A stretch of DNA of 64,000 bases from Mayamaea pseudoterrestris. Its lineage: Eukaryota; Bacillariophyta; Bacillariophyceae; Sellaphorales; Sellaphoraceae. Positions 1-11,118 of this stretch are shown piece after piece (position 1 is the stretch's first letter; each line of letters begins with the position of its first letter). The translations under genes and the position numbers were made by a program. The DNA is taken from positions 1,178,001-1,242,000 of the forward strand of contig BROI01000002.1 in the NCBI GenBank assembly GCA_027923505.1. Direction: 5' to 3'. Under the pieces are notes generated by a model. That model was not told the DNA's origin, made no database searches, and worked only from the letters and a program-made list of their open reading frames with translations.

Positions 1-68
1 TATGCTCGTGCGCCCCCGGCGACGTCTAGGTTCGCGTCAAGCGACTGGACTAGATCGTCATTGTGACA
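1..68 (-). repeat. 3' LTR of the copia element (partial, runs off the window)
   Basis: Bases 1-68 match 4438-4505 without a difference. Read on the minus strand the repeat starts TGTCACAATG. A purine-rich run lies just upstream, about ten bases from the LTR edge, as expected for a polypurine tract. The rest of this LTR lies outside the window, so length and target-site duplication cannot be checked here. Confidence 0.9.
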
Positions 69-3000
69 CAGTGGGTAGCCCCTCTTCTTCGGAGCTTTGG
101 GTGCCGAGTTGGAAGCTCTCTTGGAGTCCACCTTCGGTGTATACGAACATGTCGCCTTCGGGAGAAGCTTCGACTTGTGGTAAATCAAGACGGATGTTTG
201 GGTTAAGATCGTCTCGACGAGCCGTTACAATGCTTCGGGCGACAACTTGATGTGTTTCCTCGTCCAAGACCCAGTACGTTAGAGCATCACCGACGTTATC
301 AGCTACCCCGACGAAACGTCCAGCGCGCTCATTGGTTTGGTTGAGCAATGTAGAGTTTGCGCTGTATCGAACGGGCTGCCACCAGTGGTAGTTGAGGTAG
401 GCAGAGATATCGGGTACTTCATTGTATACCTTTTGATATGGGGTCATGCCACCGAGACGTGACTGGGACATGAGGGCGAGTAGAGCTACGATGTGTAGAG
501 TGCATAGCAGCCAGGTTGGTGCAGGCGATCCGGTTCAATCCATGTTGACATTGACAGTGCGCTCGACGTCGCCGATAACGCGTTCCGCTGGATTCTGCTG
601 TTGGTTTTCCGGTTCGCTGACCCAGTGCTTACGGATCATAAACTGGCGTTCGATTTCTCGAATCGCTAGGCTGTTTTCTTCCTTGGCTCCGTCTGATATT
701 AGACCGAGTGGAGCACCGCAATCGTTGATAAACTGCATGAGCGTCGACGGAACTTGTCCCTTGTTCGCCATCGGGTAGACGCGAATCAATCGGCTCTGCA
801 TGCAAACGTATAGTTGCGCTGCTTGGCATCCGGCATGTCCAGGAATACCATCGTTGAGTGCGGGTGTGTCGGAGAATAGTGTGTCCATTGCAACTTCTTC
901 AGGTAGTCGACGAACATTCGCACCCGGGAAACGAGTACGCAAATGGCGTCGCTGAGGAAAACGTTGCTCGGCGCGATAGAATTGGGTAGTGTTCTTGAGA
1001 GTCTCTTTGATACGATCGGTGGGTAGAAATCCGAAGTTGGGACGAAGCATTTGGTAATCTGGTCGCGTAGGAACCACAGTGCGTGCCGGTCGGCCGGCTA
1101 GTCCAGAATATGGATTGCCTCCAGCTTCTACAATTGCGGCATTGACCTGCAGCTCGTACGGATCGTACATTTCCCCGGCAGTGTCTTCGTATTCGAACGT
1201 TGCGTCGTTGGGGTTCTGAGCATGGCTTGATCCGGATGTCGATATGGTTCCGCGTGAGAGTAGTGAGGGTAGTGAAATGTCATCCTGTTGTGGGTTCGTG
1301 TTGTAAGAAGCGTCGTCGGGTACAATGTCGGCAATGCGCTCGGATGGACCCTCGGTTTCGACTTGCATAGGGTCCGACTCGTCGCTGAAGTGCTCCCATT
1401 CGTGGGTTTCGAGTCCGTTCCATGAGACGACGTTGAGTGTTTCGACTGAAAGGTCTTCGGGATATTCGTCTTGCGCGTTTCCGTTGACTTGGGTGTTGTT
1501 GACTAGTAGTGTTGGCGCTTCGTGATCGTCCGTCGCGGTTTCAATTTCCGCTTGGATCGAATCGTCATTAAGGTCTCCATCGTACTTTGACGGATCCCAA
1601 GGCGTGTCTGCTGTCATGACGACGTGCGGCAACGTGTCGAACTCGGCGTCGGTGAAATGATGCATCTTCAAATGGACCAAACCGTTCTGGACCGTGAATG
1701 GGATCAATGCTCCTTCGGGTGTAATCATGAGCTGCCGTCCGCCAAGTGCGCTTGCCTTGTCGAATACCTTGTTTCCGAAGTCCTCGAGCTGAACGACCGA
1801 ATGAATGGTTGCGTCGGTTCCTCCGTCGGCGTACTGGTAGAAAATGCCAATGACGTACCCTTCCGTCGTCCAGATCTTGGCGGCGAATGTTCCGATGGGT
1901 AGTCCTTGCATCATGTGATTGTCAATTCCGGTAACGTCGGCAAACTGAGTCGTCGATCGATCCAAGCAAATCATGTCCTTACCAGCGATCGAACCGTTGG
2001 CACCGCGATCCATCATGGACGGGCTTCGAGACGTAATTGCACGAGTGACATGGAACTGTGACGCGTGTGGCCCTTCGGTTGCCGGAGTATTCATACCCAT
2101 AAGCGCATCTGCGTAGGATACGTTATGTGTAGCGACATGGTTTGTAGAACGACGCGTGACGTTGGTTGCGTTGGCGGCGATACATGTTGTATGTAACGGC
2201 CGACTCGCGCTTGATACACTGGTGGAGTAGATGGCTGGCTTCCCAGCGGTCGAGCCTTGTTGCTGAGACTGAAACAGCGCACGGCGGTTCCACGTGCTGG
2301 TGTAGTTCCGACTGTAGGCCGTGTAATCGCCGACATGGGTGACATCGCCGTCGACTCGCCGGTGGGAAGCTGAATTTGTGGAGTTGGTGGTGGATTGGTG
2401 TTGTTCGTGCTGGCTTCCGTTGCGTTCAGCTGCAGGCGCGCCGCTCCGCTTCTCGGATTCGGCGAGTTTCTGCCTTATGAGCTTCGCGTTGCTCCTCCGG
2501 CCCAAGAGAACCATACATCCGGCTCGACTCCGTTGCGGCGCTGCAGAAGGATTGGTGCACTGTCCGCGTCCACCACCTCGTCCGAAGTTACCTCGGCCGC
2601 CGCGTCCACCGCCGCGTCCAGAACCGCGACCGGTTCCGCGTCCGCTGCCATTTCCACGACCGTTTCCGCCTTGGCTGCTGCTTGGAGTGTTGCCGCTAGT
2701 CGGTGTAGTGCCTCCGGTCGGTGGAGTACTCGCTTGTTGGATGGATTGGTGGATCTTCATTTGGCGTTTGCGTGCCGCTTTGACGTCGTCGGTATCGCGA
2801 GCGAACTCGATGAGCTGCTTGTACCAGTCTTCGAAGCTTTGATCTTGACCTTGCGCGTTGAGGATACGACTCGCCGAACTGATTTCTTGGCGAAAGGCGT
2901 CATTCCAGCGAACCGATTCGGACAACCACTTCTTGCGCGTCGCGTCGGGGACTGTTTCGCCGGTATAATCTTCGTAATCGAGCAAGGCATTCTCCCATTG

Positions 3001-3974
3001 AGTGAACCACGCAGTGTACGTACTGCCGTGGTCGTTCGTCAGTTTCATGTCGCGAACTCTTGACTCGGCTCGCTGCGCTGCGCGCTCGGCGTTCTTGCCC
3101 GTCAAGTACATCGTGTGCATTTCCTTGAAGCACTCGTGGGCCGACCCGTCCTTGTGGCGACGAATGATCGGGATGCAGTTGGCGACTTTGCAGTATGAAG
3201 TGATGATGTCGAATGCTGTGGCTTCTTGCGCTTTGAATACCTCGAGATCTTCGGGCGAAAGCGTTGTCGGGTTGAAATCCGGATCGAAGACTCGCTCGAT
3301 GCCTTGGTTCTTGGCCGTTGCGAACGTCTTGAGCCACCATTGACGGAATTTGTACTCGTCTTTGAACTCGGTGTATGCTTTGGTGTCGACTCGGACGCGA
3401 GATTTGTACTTCTCGGCCTCGGACTTCTCGGGAACGTCCGTCGAGCTGACTCGTTGAATCCGACTCATGTCGCTTTGGAATAGAGACTCTTCGGGCGATT
3501 CGGTTGCTTTGATGAGTCCTGCGAATGTGAGCGTCGCCCATTCCTTGAGTTCGCGCTCTTCCGATGCCCATTGACGAAGGCGGGTAATGGTTCGAATAAC
3601 CGTGATGTGCGTTTTGGATTCCTTCAGTACCGACTCGATGTCCTTGATGGTCAGCATTAGGAATGGCTCCGTGAGTAGACGTCCGTCCGGGAGGAGTGAC
3701 TTGATGGCGACGATGACTGGAAGCTTCATGAACTTGTCGTTGTTGACGGTCTTCTGCTTGTACATGCTTTTCAATCCGACGGCGAGCGAGTTGTCTTCCG
3801 CGTCATCTTGCGTGACATTGGGTCCGTCGGGAGGATCATCTTCGACGACGGTCATGTTGTTGATTGATTGGTACGGGATGAATATATACCGCGAGAATAA
3901 TCGAGGAAGTCGATTCTATCCGAGCGATGCTTGCAATTCGACTCGGTCTTCAATCCCTCCGTCTGCCGGACTAG

Positions 3975-4505
3975 TGTAGATTGAAGCCTCGGACAGGAAA
4001 TGAACGAGGGATGTCCGCTGCCAATGTAGTGTGCAACAAAACGACGGGAGTGGTCGTCACCAGCGCCCGAGAGAGTTGATTGTAAAGACCAAGACTGTGT
4101 GATCTGACACGATGCAGTTCCAGTTCGTACGGCTGCAACGATTCCTCACCCTCTGTAGTCGGTTTCCAAGTGAGCGGGATGATCAGTCCTTTACCTTGGT
4201 TTATCCTACAGGGGTCTTATCCTACAAAACGCTAGTTGATTAAGCAGTTCTCTAGAAAGTGAGTTGATTTACGATCGGTCGAGAAAGAGCGATTGATCAG
4301 ATGGCTCTTTCAAGACCATTCACGATAGTGAATACTAATCTTGTTTAATCGTGCCTGCGGCTGGCACACATGCAATATTTCAATGACGTAGTTGTGAGTA
4401 GATGTCTTTTCTGGTACCGCAACGGAGGTTCGAGTACTATGCTCGTGCGCCCCCGGCGACGTCTAGGTTCGCGTCAAGCGACTGGACTAGATCGTCATTG
4501 TGACA
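3975..4505 (-). repeat. 5' LTR of the copia element (inner edge approximate)
   Basis: The outer edge at 4505 is set by the exact 68-base match to the left LTR. The inner edge is inferred from a TG...CA pairing at about 3975 and from the gag start just below 3860; another edge within about 100 bases is possible. An 8-base motif (TAGGATAA on the minus strand) occurs twice in the middle. I could not recognise a primer-binding site with confidence. Confidence 0.55.
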
Positions 4506-4514
4506 AGCAATGGC

Positions 4515-5041
4515 TCACCATGGAGGCACCCTCTTTGGCTCCAAGAATGTCTCCAACCACTCACCCCAGCTGCTTGCCATCAAGTGATTCAAGCAACAAG
4601 TCTAGTGAGTTGCCTTGCGCAAACCCAGTCTCCGTCCCAGTACAGCACCTATGTTTCACCCTGCAAGCTCCTTTATGTCTCCCAGCACTCATCTCAGCAG
4701 CATGCCATCAAGTGACCCAAGTGCCAAACCCAGTGCATCACCTAGCGCTGCAAGCATGCCCTCTCCCAGTAACTCCCAACTTGTTTCCAAGCACTCACTC
4801 CAGCTGCTTGACATATTTAAGCGACAAGTGCAATGAGTTGCCTTGCACAAGACCCGGTCTCCTTCCTTGTGCAGCACCCAGCTTGTCACTCTCTGTGGCT
4901 CCCAGTTTGTCTCTCAGCACTCATCCCAGCAGCATGCCATCAAGTATGCCATTGAGTGATATAAGCGACATATCCAGTGAGTTGCCTTGTGCAGGACCCA
5001 GTCTCATTCCAGTGCAGCACCAAGGTGATCACCCTCTGTGA
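4515..5041 (+). pseudogene. Relic of a Pro-Ser-repeat (PSxxPS) surface-protein gene
   Basis: No long single frame explains this stretch, but short pieces in different frames encode strings such as SMPSSDPSAKPSASPS and MPSSMPLSD, the PSxxPSxx register typical of diatom secreted and cell-wall-associated proteins. At the DNA level the same phrases recur: GAGTTGCCTTG occurs at about 4607, 4835 and 4979, and CATCAAGTG near 4578 and 4707. It has the look of a decayed tandem-repeat coding region. The copia element abuts it at 4505, so the insertion may have removed or displaced its upstream part. The link to diatom PS-repeat proteins is recognition from memory; the alternative is a plain non-coding minisatellite. 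Confidence 0.45.
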
Positions 5042-5499
5042 CTCCCAGTTTGTTTCAAGCACATATTATTATGTTTTCATGTTTTAGCAGCCCCCATTCA
5101 TTGGGTTCCCATCTGTGCTATTGCCACAGATGCACTTATTCTTAGTTCAACTGAGTTAGCGCTAACATTCCAGGTGCAGCGCTAGTTACATTGGATCTGC
5201 CACGCAGCCAGGTCAGACCCCGGTCCCTCGGTGCAATGTGACTTAGTCGCGGTTCACTCGTCCGCCGCTTTTGCATTCGCCTTGCAGTCGAGTCTTGTCG
5301 ACGATGACTGCAAAAGATCAACCAAAAGTCACGAGCACTACTGCTTATTCATAGACTAGCCTCGATTCGACGATTCTTTCTAACTGTTGAGTTATATTTA
5401 ATAGAGCAATACGACGCAACCCAATTAAAGCAACGGCTGGAGTATTGAAGGTCATTTCATCTGCGCACCTTTTCTTCTTTGGATTTCCAACATTCCACC
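5042..5499. other. Intergenic, presumed promoter of the DOMON/b561 gene
   Basis: No gene, RNA or repeat is recognisable beyond the end of the Pro-Ser relic. The last 60 bases before the ATG at 5500 are pyrimidine-rich and probably form the 5' untranslated leader. Confidence 0.4.
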
Positions 5500-6855
5500 A
5501 TGACGACGACGATGCTACTACGCCAAGCACTGCTACTTTGCCTGTCGTTTCAACTAGCATGTTCATCACAAATTCCTATATTGACAAAAGCAGTCAATTG
5601 TTCATCTGATCTAATTGAAAGTGGCGGCAACATGGCGACACTGACTCCCACGATTCAGTTTCACTGGAAGCTGCTGGAAAACTACGACTTGGAGGCTGCC
5701 GTTCGCTACCAAGGCATTGGATGGGTGGCGCTTGGCTTTAGTACGAACGAAACAATGGTGGGAGCGCAAGCTCTTGTCGGAGTTCCGAATTATAATGGAA
5801 TTGGTGATGCCGTCCTGTATGACTTGCATTCCAAAGCCATGGATGGAAGTGGTGTCGTGGCAGTCGCCGGACAGGAGCGAGCCAAGGGCAATGTCATTCA
5901 GACGGGAAGCACCACGACGCTACTACTTGAAACGTCCCATTGGCAGGCGGCGCACTATGAGAATGGGTTGTATACCTTTCTTGTCGCTGTGGGAGAAGAT
6001 AATGACCTTGGTTATCACAAGCATGCCGTTCGCTTTCGGATCGACTTGCATGTTTGCAAAGGCACTGGATTGGAATATGCCGATGATGACGCGACGGCGC
6101 AGAACGTTTCAAGCGTCTATGACCACAAGACAGCCTTTGCTGTGCATGGTATTTTTGCGACGCTGGCCTTTGGTTTGTTCGTTCCAGGCGCCGTGGCGTC
6201 GGCGCTCTTTCGCTCGCTCATGCCAAAGCTATGGATCTACGTGCACGTCGTTTGCAACTGCACTGCCTTTTTATTCGTCATGATATCCGTTGCAACGGCC
6301 TTTGGTGGCATGGTCATGCGTGGTAAAGCAGCGACTGGTAGCTCCACCGTGTCGCACTTGAATCGAGTCCATCACTGGATGGGATTGGTGCTGTTTCTGA
6401 CAGTATGCTGGCAAGTCTTTAACGGCTTTCGACGACCACCTGTTGAGCCAAAGCTAGAGATCAAGACTGAAAGTTACGACGATGCCAGCGAAGAGAGTGA
6501 CTACAGATCAACTCTGTGCTGCGGAATGAAACGACCCCAGTCGCCCCGCGAAAGGTGGCAGTTTGTTCATCGGCTCTCGGCAATCTGCATTGTATGTCTC
6601 GCTATCTATCAGTTGCAATCCGGCATCAAATTGTTCGTGTACGAATATTCTGCGAAGCAGACACCAAAAGGTGTATTGACAGTTCTTTGGATTTGGATCG
6701 CCTTGGTGTTTGTTGGATTCGTTTATTTGCGTTGCACCGTCCGCCGCAAGGAGCAACACCATCATGCACCCGCACTTCGACCCGGACGCAATATCATGCC
6801 GCAGCGAGACGAAGAAATGACTAGTATGCGGGGCAACGAGTTCAATGTCATATGA
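5500..6855 (+). CDS. DOMON domain-cytochrome b561 membrane protein
   Basis: A secreted-pathway membrane protein of 451 aa, intronless. The ATG at 5500 sits in a CACCATG context and opens a signal peptide (residues 1-22). Residues about 45-185 form a DOMON domain (motifs RYQGIGWVALGFS and GDAVLYDL), a heme or sugar-binding beta sandwich. Five or so hydrophobic helices follow; His216, His249, His291/292 and His357 lie in consecutive helices in the arrangement of the b561 bis-heme ligands. A 40-residue acidic loop separates the third and fourth helices. By family, such proteins move electrons across a membrane from ascorbate-like donors, often for ferric reduction. That activity is inferred from the domain pair; donor and acceptor are unknown. 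The basic His-rich tail (about 415-425) is probably cytosolic. Confidence 0.88.
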   Translation: MTTTMLLRQALLLCLSFQLACSSQIPILTKAVNCSSDLIESGGNMATLTPTIQFHWKLLENYDLEAAVRYQGIGWVALGFSTNETMVGAQALVGVPNYNGIGDAVLYDLHSKAMDGSGVVAVAGQERAKGNVIQTGSTTTLLLETSHWQAAHYENGLYTFLVAVGEDNDLGYHKHAVRFRIDLHVCKGTGLEYADDDATAQNVSSVYDHKTAFAVHGIFATLAFGLFVPGAVASALFRSLMPKLWIYVHVVCNCTAFLFVMISVATAFGGMVMRGKAATGSSTVSHLNRVHHWMGLVLFLTVCWQVFNGFRRPPVEPKLEIKTESYDDASEESDYRSTLCCGMKRPQSPRERWQFVHRLSAICIVCLAIYQLQSGIKLFVYEYSAKQTPKGVLTVLWIWIALVFVGFVYLRCTVRRKEQHHHAPALRPGRNIMPQRDEEMTSMRGNEFNVI

Positions 6856-7290
6856 TCCAGTAGGACTGGGCATTCGATGGCGACGACAGAGACTTTGCTT
6901 TTCGACCTCAGTTGATGCTTGGCTGGCATTCATACTGATATATTGTTCCGAGCGAGCAATCTAGTAATTCGATAACATTTAACATTTCTCACGATTATAT
7001 GGTGACGTGTACGAGATAGATAGTCTTCGAAAGGATAAAAAATCCTCTGCAGCACTCGTATGTAACAATGAATCAAGCCACATTCTTCACCAAAATGACT
7101 CACTAGCACCACAGCCACACAGTTTTTGCGTATGGAATGCTAAATGATTGCCTAATCTACTGATGTTGTGGTATGGGTAGGTATGGTTACCAGTGTACTG
7201 TACCAGTAGGTGGTTCCGCCATAGCTGTGATGGCTGTCGTGTCTTACTGTGACTCAAGGATACCTTTCGGTCATTCGCGTGACTTTCACC
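6856..7290. other. Intergenic, no recognised element
   Basis: AT-rich spacer between a gene end and the next gene start on the same strand. It should hold the terminator of the b561 gene and the promoter of the sulfotransferase gene; I see no repeat, RNA gene or conserved motif. Confidence 0.4.
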
Positions 7291-8876
7291 ATGACCACAA
7301 CATTCGTTCGGCGCGCTGTCGAACTTTTCTCCTACTGCTGCAAAACGCTTCTACATATATCAGGCAGTACAATGCGTTCACTTGGTAGCCGAACATCAGG
7401 TCCCAATCGTACAAACAGTGGAGCGCTTGCTACAATTAACAGTGCCGATGAGGAGAGCGATGCTGGCTATCTGCCGTCACAACGATGGCACGGCAGCGAA
7501 CGACGGCGACGGGGCCCAAGACAAAGCAAGGCGGCCCAGCAAGCTTCTGCTCCCTTTGAATCAAATACATTGCTGTGGACGTTTCTGCTTGTTGGATTAG
7601 CGTTTTGTGGACTTGATATTATATATATTGTTCATTACGTCATGCGAAATGATCGCTTTGATATAGGGACGGACGACTTGCGCAGCTTGATCGGAGGCGA
7701 CGAGGGAATTATGCACGAAGAATTTGACATCTCCAAAATAACAAATCCAAAAATTGCTGAAATACTTGCTGAAATTCACGCTGATCCCGACAAGCAACCA
7801 GTGCTGCAGCTGCTGCTGGATGCGCGAGTCGATTTGAACGAAATTGATCCATCCAAACTTTTGCAAATACCAAAATGGTCCGACGTGACAGCCGTCTATG
7901 GTTCTGAACCCGTCTTTGTTGGTTTGGAAACCTGTCTAGCCTTTCAAAACAATGCTATTGATCCGGCCGAGCACTTTGTCACAACGGCTGGCACGTTTAA
8001 TACGGGAACAAATCTTCTCAGTGAATTGCTGATTGGAAACTGTCGCATGACGGAGCGAATCAAAAAGTATGGGCCGTCGCAGCGGGGAGTCAGATGGCAG
8101 GCTATATGGGGTGAGTATAAGGGCGTGGTTGCTGAAGCTATCGCATCAATCTTGCTTATGCTGCAATTTGTACAACACTCGCAGGTAAACATACACCAGT
8201 CTTTAACGAAACTTTTCGACAGCAGCATCGCACCTACAAGGATGACTTTCTGACGGCCAATGCCATGTTTGCCGGTGTCACGGTCAGAGATCCGTTAAAG
8301 TGGGCGCAAAGCATGTGTCGGCACGAGTATGGCGCCAATTGGCACCACGACAAGTCATTGCACTGCCCCAACTTGATTCCCATTCCAGCGGAACAGGAAC
8401 TATTGGTAAAGCATCACTTGAATCTTTCAAAGACGGGAGCCATTCCAGTCGAAGTCCATTACGCCGAGTTCAACGTTCAGCATGACTCGCTGATTGACTT
8501 TTGGAATGACTGGTACCGCGAGTACGCAAATGTCAAGTGGCCGCGACTGCTGGTTCGCTTCGAAGATTTGGTCTTTTTTCCACAGCAAGTCACAAAGACA
8601 GTCTGCGAGTGCGCTGGAGGCGAGTTGAACCACAATCGACCCTTCAAGTTCATTGTCGAGTCGGCCAAAAAGGGAGACGCCGCGCATGGCAAACTCTCGG
8701 ATCGCACTACATATATTGACGCGCTTGTCAAATATGGAACGGAACAGGGACGATACAAGGGATACACGCGAGAGGATTTGGACTATGTACGCAAACATTT
8801 AGATCCGAAACTGATGGAGCTCTTTCACTACAAGTATCCAGACGACGATATATCGGATGAGGCACTGCGAGGCTAA
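7291..8876 (+). CDS. Type II membrane sulfotransferase (two exons)
   Basis: Predicted 503-aa Golgi-type sulfotransferase. Exons are 7291-8110 and 8185-8876; the 74-nt intron has GTGAGT and GCAG ends and splices in phase 1, restoring one continuous frame. The ATG at 7291 (ACCATG) is preferred over weaker upstream codons. A basic, Ser-rich cytosolic tail precedes a single transmembrane segment at about 93-117, giving a type II topology. Residues 234-243 (GTFNTGTNLL) match the 5'-phosphosulfate loop that binds PAPS, and Arg308-Asp-Pro with a downstream Ser matches the 3'-phosphate motif. The family transfers sulfate to carbohydrate or tyrosine; the acceptor cannot be told from sequence. Three sulfatases lie 23 kb downstream. 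Confidence 0.8.
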
Positions 8877-9286
8877 ACGATGTGGAAAAGCGCACCGGAA
8901 CTTTTTTGGCTGCAACAATTACTCTCGAAAGTTTTCGAATCAACTTCGAATGTATAGAACTGCCTACCTGCTTCAAAATTTTGCCTCATCGACTGTATAG
9001 ATGGATGAAACGCTGTAACGTGTCGACTCGACGGAGATCGCTGTGAGCTCCCTATTTGCAGATACATAGAGGCAGACCAGGCATTACATGAGATGTTTGC
9101 TTGCTTGCTCGACTCTGGACCTTGATGTCTCCACTGCTTAACCGCAAACTGGTGGAAAAACTGACATATTTGGACCTATTCTTAATTACCTGCGCCTACC
9201 AATTGTTATATGTGAAACGCACATTGGCTTGCAATCTTTTTAGTAATTTTTTTCGTCCCTGCATCCATTCCATTCTATGTCGTTCA
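8877..9286. other. Intergenic between convergent genes
   Basis: Lies between the 3' ends of the sulfotransferase and EGF-repeat genes. No gene, RNA or repeat seen. Confidence 0.4.
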
Positions 9287-10267
9287 TTAGAGTATCCATA
9301 CGGCAACTGCAACTACGATGGTCCTGTAAGTAAGCCTAATCGGCACCCACGTTGATTCGACTCCAGATAATTGTTCAGTTGTCGTTTGGTCCAGTGTTCC
9401 ATTGGAATTGGAAACAGTATTTCCAAAACCATTATCGGATGACGACGTATTTCTAAACGTTTCATTTGCAATATCCATCGTCGTTTCATTCACAAAAGCA
9501 TTCTGCCCGGGCAGCACTGTCCCAGCCGCAAACTGGCAATGCAGACCTTCCGACTGACTTGGGCAAGTGCAGCCTTGAAAAACTTCTCCAGAGTTGACTG
9601 TATTGTTTCCGCAGGTTCCGCCGTTGACGCAGAACGCATAATCGGAATTGAGCGTACCTATTTCGCAGCTGACAACACCACCGGTATACTCGCACACGTC
9701 TCCAGTCGCATTCGTTGAGCCACCAACAGCGCCGGAGCAGTCACACTTCCAAACGGTACTGTTGTTCGTTTCAGAAGGTGCACTGTAGCATGTTCCGCCG
9801 TTGAAGCAGGCACGAGCACTCGTATATTGAGCGTCATCGTCGGCGACACTGGGACAAACTTCCACGAGAAAGGCGCAACTGCGACCTGCGAATCCTTCAT
9901 AGCAGACACTGCAGTCAATAGAGACGCGACAGCTGAGTAGGAGACGCATGCTCGTTGATAGATGTTTCCGTAATTATACCATGCAGCCTTCGACGGTCGT
10001 GCGCTGCTCCCTGGCAAATTGCTCGGACCAACTGATATCGCATGCTATCGCAACAAAAGAGAGACTCAATTGCACATACCATCGCTCTTGACAATCATCT
10101 CCGCACGACCGAGTGTCCAAAACGCATTGGCCGTGCGGTAGGCAGTCACCTGGTGGACAGGCAGCAAAGGTGTAAAATGAAAGATTGTTCGTTGCTGCTG
10201 CTACAATGACGAGAATAAGCCGTCCAAGACGAAGAAACAGAGGCTTTCGTGTCGTTAAAGAATGCAT
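9287..10267 (-). CDS. Secreted EGF-repeat protein, likely membrane or GPI anchored
   Basis: Predicted 269-aa surface protein in two exons, 10267-10080 and 9908-9287. The 171-nt intron has GTATGT and TGCAG ends and splices inside the first EGF repeat, producing the classic ending CVCYEGFAGRSC; other acceptors nearby do not give a complete repeat. The ATG at 10267 opens a signal peptide (about 1-37). Three Cys-rich repeats follow; the two later ones contain C(F/V)NGGTC, the hallmark of EGF repeats. The next 70 residues are Asn/Thr/Ser-rich with many N-glycosylation sequons, and the last 17 residues are hydrophobic, suggesting a GPI signal or terminal anchor. Likely role is cell-surface adhesion or recognition; the ligand is unknown. 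Confidence 0.72.
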
Positions 10268-11118
10268 CTGGTTCGCAATATCTAAATGGATCGCAAACGC
10301 TGCTGACAAAATGAAAGATGGAGACGCAACTTGTGATGCTTGGCGATCGTGCGAGGTGCAAGTGCGTGAACGAAAAAACTTGGCACGACTAAATGTGTCA
10401 TGAAAACCAGCTAGTCCCGGTACGACAGTAAGGCATTTTGATGAAACGCGGCATATAGACCATGCTAGGCCTACCGTATCGTTTCCAGTAAAATGGCCAA
10501 GACCATCGCACTTGAAACATTGCCTAACAAGACTAAATGCCTACCAGTGGAAGCAAGTCCAGTGACTAAAGCACTTCCGTGTGTTGAGGTAACTTTACGT
10601 CGCTGATTGTGTTACCGAGATAAACACATTCGCGGAGCGGGGAGGTGGTAGGATCAACGGTTTAACTTAAAACAATGGTTTAAAAAGGACCTCAAACTGC
10701 TCTGTAGTGTGGCCATTGCCTAGCAGTTGTGTTAGTGCGCGCGAAAGCCTTTGGACCCTTCATCTGTCCACTTCACCCATGCAGCAAAAAATCAATCTCA
10801 TATACAACCTGCGACTCAAGAGGCATAGCTAGTTATTATCAATCTAAGCTGTGGAAATGTTACTGCGTGGGTTGAGTAAGGAAGTAACTACAAATTCAAT
10901 AAAGCGACACGTAGTATCGACTCGATTCTTTACAAAAGGTAGGAGATGTCGCAGAACGACACGGTCATTTTGAGAGTCATCGAGTGCAAACGTCATGGAA
11001 TCGCAACGGCAGCGCCTCAATTAATGTCGTGAAGCATGTTCGAATGTATCCTACCACAAAGAGCGAATTCAGTTATTGTCATTCTCCTACTCTTTGAACT
11101 ACACGATTGCATTGTCCC
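10268..11118. other. Intergenic, 851 bp, presumed EGF-gene promoter region
   Basis: Lies upstream of the EGF-repeat gene and downstream of the dehydrogenase gene. It carries only short open frames without coding character. I found no tRNA-like folding, tandem repeat or transposon end. Confidence 0.4.

Larger units (their letters stand above)
1..4505 (-). mobile_element. Ty1/copia LTR retrotransposon, CoDi-like, broken, left end cut by window
   Basis: A fossil copia-family element read on the minus strand. Its 5' LTR is the right-hand repeat ending at 4505 and its 3' LTR begins at 68 and runs out of the window. In order it carries a gag region with a Gly/Arg-rich tail in place of a clear zinc knuckle, an aspartic-protease-like site (Asp-Arg-Gly-Ala-Asn), a diatom-CoDi-like linker, and an integrase core with C-terminal extension that reaches the 3' LTR. 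No reverse transcriptase or RNase H is visible, so the element is broken: one reading-frame interruption plus absence of the whole RT/RNase H module. The visible LTR ends are identical over 68 bases, which points to recent insertion. Family assignment rests on recognised linker and protease text, not on a database search. Confidence 0.88.

Noticed and set aside
2339-3063. Plus-strand Pro/Arg-rich open frames
   Set aside because: They are the reverse complement of the Gly/Arg-rich gag coding region on the minus strand, so the length reflects composition.
10185-10403. Plus-strand 72-aa frame
   Set aside because: Overlaps the first exon of the EGF-repeat gene on the other strand and has no independent coding sign.
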